A stretch of DNA of 7,695 nucleotides, taken from Xanthobacteraceae bacterium (lineage in GTDB: Bacteria > Pseudomonadota > Alphaproteobacteria > Rhizobiales > Xanthobacteraceae). The stretch covers positions 1 to 7,695 of the forward strand of contig JASHRR010001230.1 of the NCBI GenBank assembly GCA_030037185.1, written 5' to 3'. Of this stretch, positions 6,866-7,695 are shown piece by piece; within the stretch, counting starts at the first letter, position 1; every line of letters starts with the position of its first letter. The notes under the pieces were generated by a model that was not told the DNA's origin, searched no databases, and was given only the letters and a program-made list of their open reading frames with translations. A program made the position numbers and the translations under genes.

Positions 6866-6867
6866 TC

Positions 6868-6900
6868 GGAGGCACCGCGTTGCGGTCCGCCCGGGCCTCC
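6868..6900 (+). terminator. Two-part stem-loop after the first BI-1 gene
   Basis: Three bases after the stop codon, GGAGGC (6868-6873) pairs with GCCTCC (6895-6900). It encloses a second perfect hairpin, ACCGC (6874-6878) with GCGGT (6882-6886) around a three-base loop. The structure is strong and GC-rich and sits where a terminator or mRNA-stabilising hairpin belongs, but no T run follows, so intrinsic termination is doubtful. It may protect the 3' end or attenuate read-through into the second BI-1 gene. Confidence 0.35.
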
Positions 6901-6930
6901 CCAGGCGTCAACTAAATCGTCGCAGCCGTC

Positions 6931-6959
6931 TTCTCGACGCGATTGGTAAGTACTACACT
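6931..6959 (+). promoter_or_regulatory. Candidate promoter for the second BI-1 gene
   Basis: TTCTCG (6931-6936) and TACACT (6954-6959) are spaced by exactly 17 bases. The -10-like element matches four of six consensus bases and the -35-like element three of six. It lies in the 174-base spacer between the two BI-1 genes, after the stem-loop at 6868-6900, and would give a leader of about 75 bases. This suggests, but does not show, that the second copy has its own promoter. Confidence 0.25.
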
Positions 6960-7026
6960 AGGGGTTGTTTCGGTGCTTGCGCTCGGCGCCACACCCCTGC
7001 CGCCCACAGGCCATTCTGGGCGAATG

Positions 7027-7032
7027 AAAGGA
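7027..7032 (+). promoter_or_regulatory. Ribosome binding site of the second BI-1 gene
   Basis: AAAGGA lies seven bases before the ATG at 7040, close to ideal spacing. It is the clearest Shine-Dalgarno in the window and fixes this start. Confidence 0.65.
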
Positions 7033-7039
7033 CGCATCG

Positions 7040-7695
7040 ATGTCGAATTTCGACCGGAACTATGCCCCGTTTCGCGGCGTAGCGACCGATCGCGCGGTCG
7101 CATACGATATGGGCCTGCGCGCCCATATGATCCGCGTCTACAACTACATGGCTGGCGGCGTTGCGCTCACCGGCGTGGTCGCATGGTTGACCTACCAAAT
7201 GGCCGTCGTCACCAATGCCTCCGGAGCCATAGTGGGTCTGACGCCGTTTGGGCACGCGCTGTTCGGTACGCCGTTGATGTGGCTCGTCGTACTCGCTCCG
7301 CTTGGCCTCGTGTTCTTTATGAGCTTTCGGATCGGGCATATCCAAGCCTCAACCGCGCGGCTGTTGTTCTTCATATATGCGGGGTCCGTCGGGCTGTCCC
7401 TCGCCACACTCTTCATGGTGTATACGGCAACCTCGATCACGAGAGTGTTCTTCATCACGGCCGCCTCCTTCGGGGCACTCAGCCTCTACGGCTACACGAC
7501 GACTCGCAGTCTCGATGGGATGCGTTCGTTCCTTTTCATGGGACTGATCGGCCTCCTGCTTGCGATGTTGGTCAACGTGTTTTTGGGAAGCTCGATGCTG
7601 CAGTGGATGATTTCGATCATCGGGGTCGGGATCTTCGCCGGGCTGACCGCCTACGACACGCAGGCGATCAAGGAGATGTATGATCCGATGGATGA
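7040..7695 (+). CDS. BAX inhibitor-1 / YccA family membrane protein (second tandem copy), cut by the right edge
   Basis: The frame runs from the ATG at 7040 to the window edge without a stop, giving 218 codons; by comparison with the upstream copy about 40-45 residues, including the last helix, are missing. It is a BI-1 family protein with VYNYM (33-37), RVFFITAASFGALSL (135-149, identical to residues 154-168 of the upstream copy), GYTTT, and GLTAYDTQ (201-208) with the conserved Asp206. Six hydrophobic segments are visible, at about 38-57, 80-96, 106-128, 133-151, 162-182 and 189-206. From TPFG at residue 68 onward it aligns without gaps to the neighbour from residue 87, with about 80 identities in 143 positions counted by hand. 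The N-terminus differs: MSNFDRNYAPFRG in place of MAQVNRDISSSTL. The second catalytic-type aspartate expected in the last helix lies beyond the window. Role inferred as for the family: membrane ion leak or stress and protease-linked function. Confidence 0.92.
   Translation, partial: MSNFDRNYAPFRGVATDRAVAYDMGLRAHMIRVYNYMAGGVALTGVVAWLTYQMAVVTNASGAIVGLTPFGHALFGTPLMWLVVLAPLGLVFFMSFRIGHIQASTARLLFFIYAGSVGLSLATLFMVYTATSITRVFFITAASFGALSLYGYTTTRSLDGMRSFLFMGLIGLLLAMLVNVFLGSSMLQWMISIIGVGIFAGLTAYDTQAIKEMYDPMD

Noticed and set aside
6943..7683. A 246-residue plus-strand frame at the right end
   Set aside because: It is out of frame with the second BI-1 gene, which has a good ribosome site and clear homology to its neighbour. 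The alternative translation is Arg-rich and lacks membrane segments.

Overview
The window is a high-GC chromosomal segment with housekeeping content, most likely from an alphaproteobacterium of the Hyphomicrobiales (Bradyrhizobium/Xanthobacteraceae-like). That placement is an inference from base composition, protein flavour and gene order; no rRNA or marker gene confirms it. Six protein genes are complete or nearly so and a seventh is cut by the right edge. No tRNA, rRNA, CRISPR array, insertion sequence or prophage gene is visible, and no gap between genes exceeds about 200 bases.

Left half, minus strand (1-2489). Read in transcription order this is an arylesterase/thioesterase of the TesA type with a signal peptide (2489-1833), an RNA 2',3'-cyclic phosphodiesterase ThpR (1732-1199), and the AFG1-like ATPase ZapE (1094 to beyond the left edge). 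They are co-directional with gaps of about 100 bases, so they may form one transcription unit or a loose series.

Right half, plus strand (2560-7695). Divergent from tesA, across a gap of only 70 bases, lies a translationally coupled ABC pair: a LolD/YbbA-type ATPase (2560-3273) and a YbbP-type permease of 858 residues (3270-5846) that overlap by ATGA. TesA next to YbbA-YbbP is a recurring bacterial arrangement. It suggests a periplasmic lipid hydrolase working with a MacB-like ABC machine that acts on hydrophobic molecules in the inner membrane.

Downstream are two tandem BAX-inhibitor-1/YccA family membrane proteins (6041-6865, and 7040 to beyond the right edge). They align without gaps over about 143 residues with roughly 56% identity by hand count, so they look like an old tandem duplication whose copies differ in the N-terminus and first loop.

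I found no convincing sign of an undescribed system. The points most worth following are the BI-1 pair, the compact tesA/ybbAP divergent promoter region, and small dyads and repeats in the spacers around the BI-1 genes.
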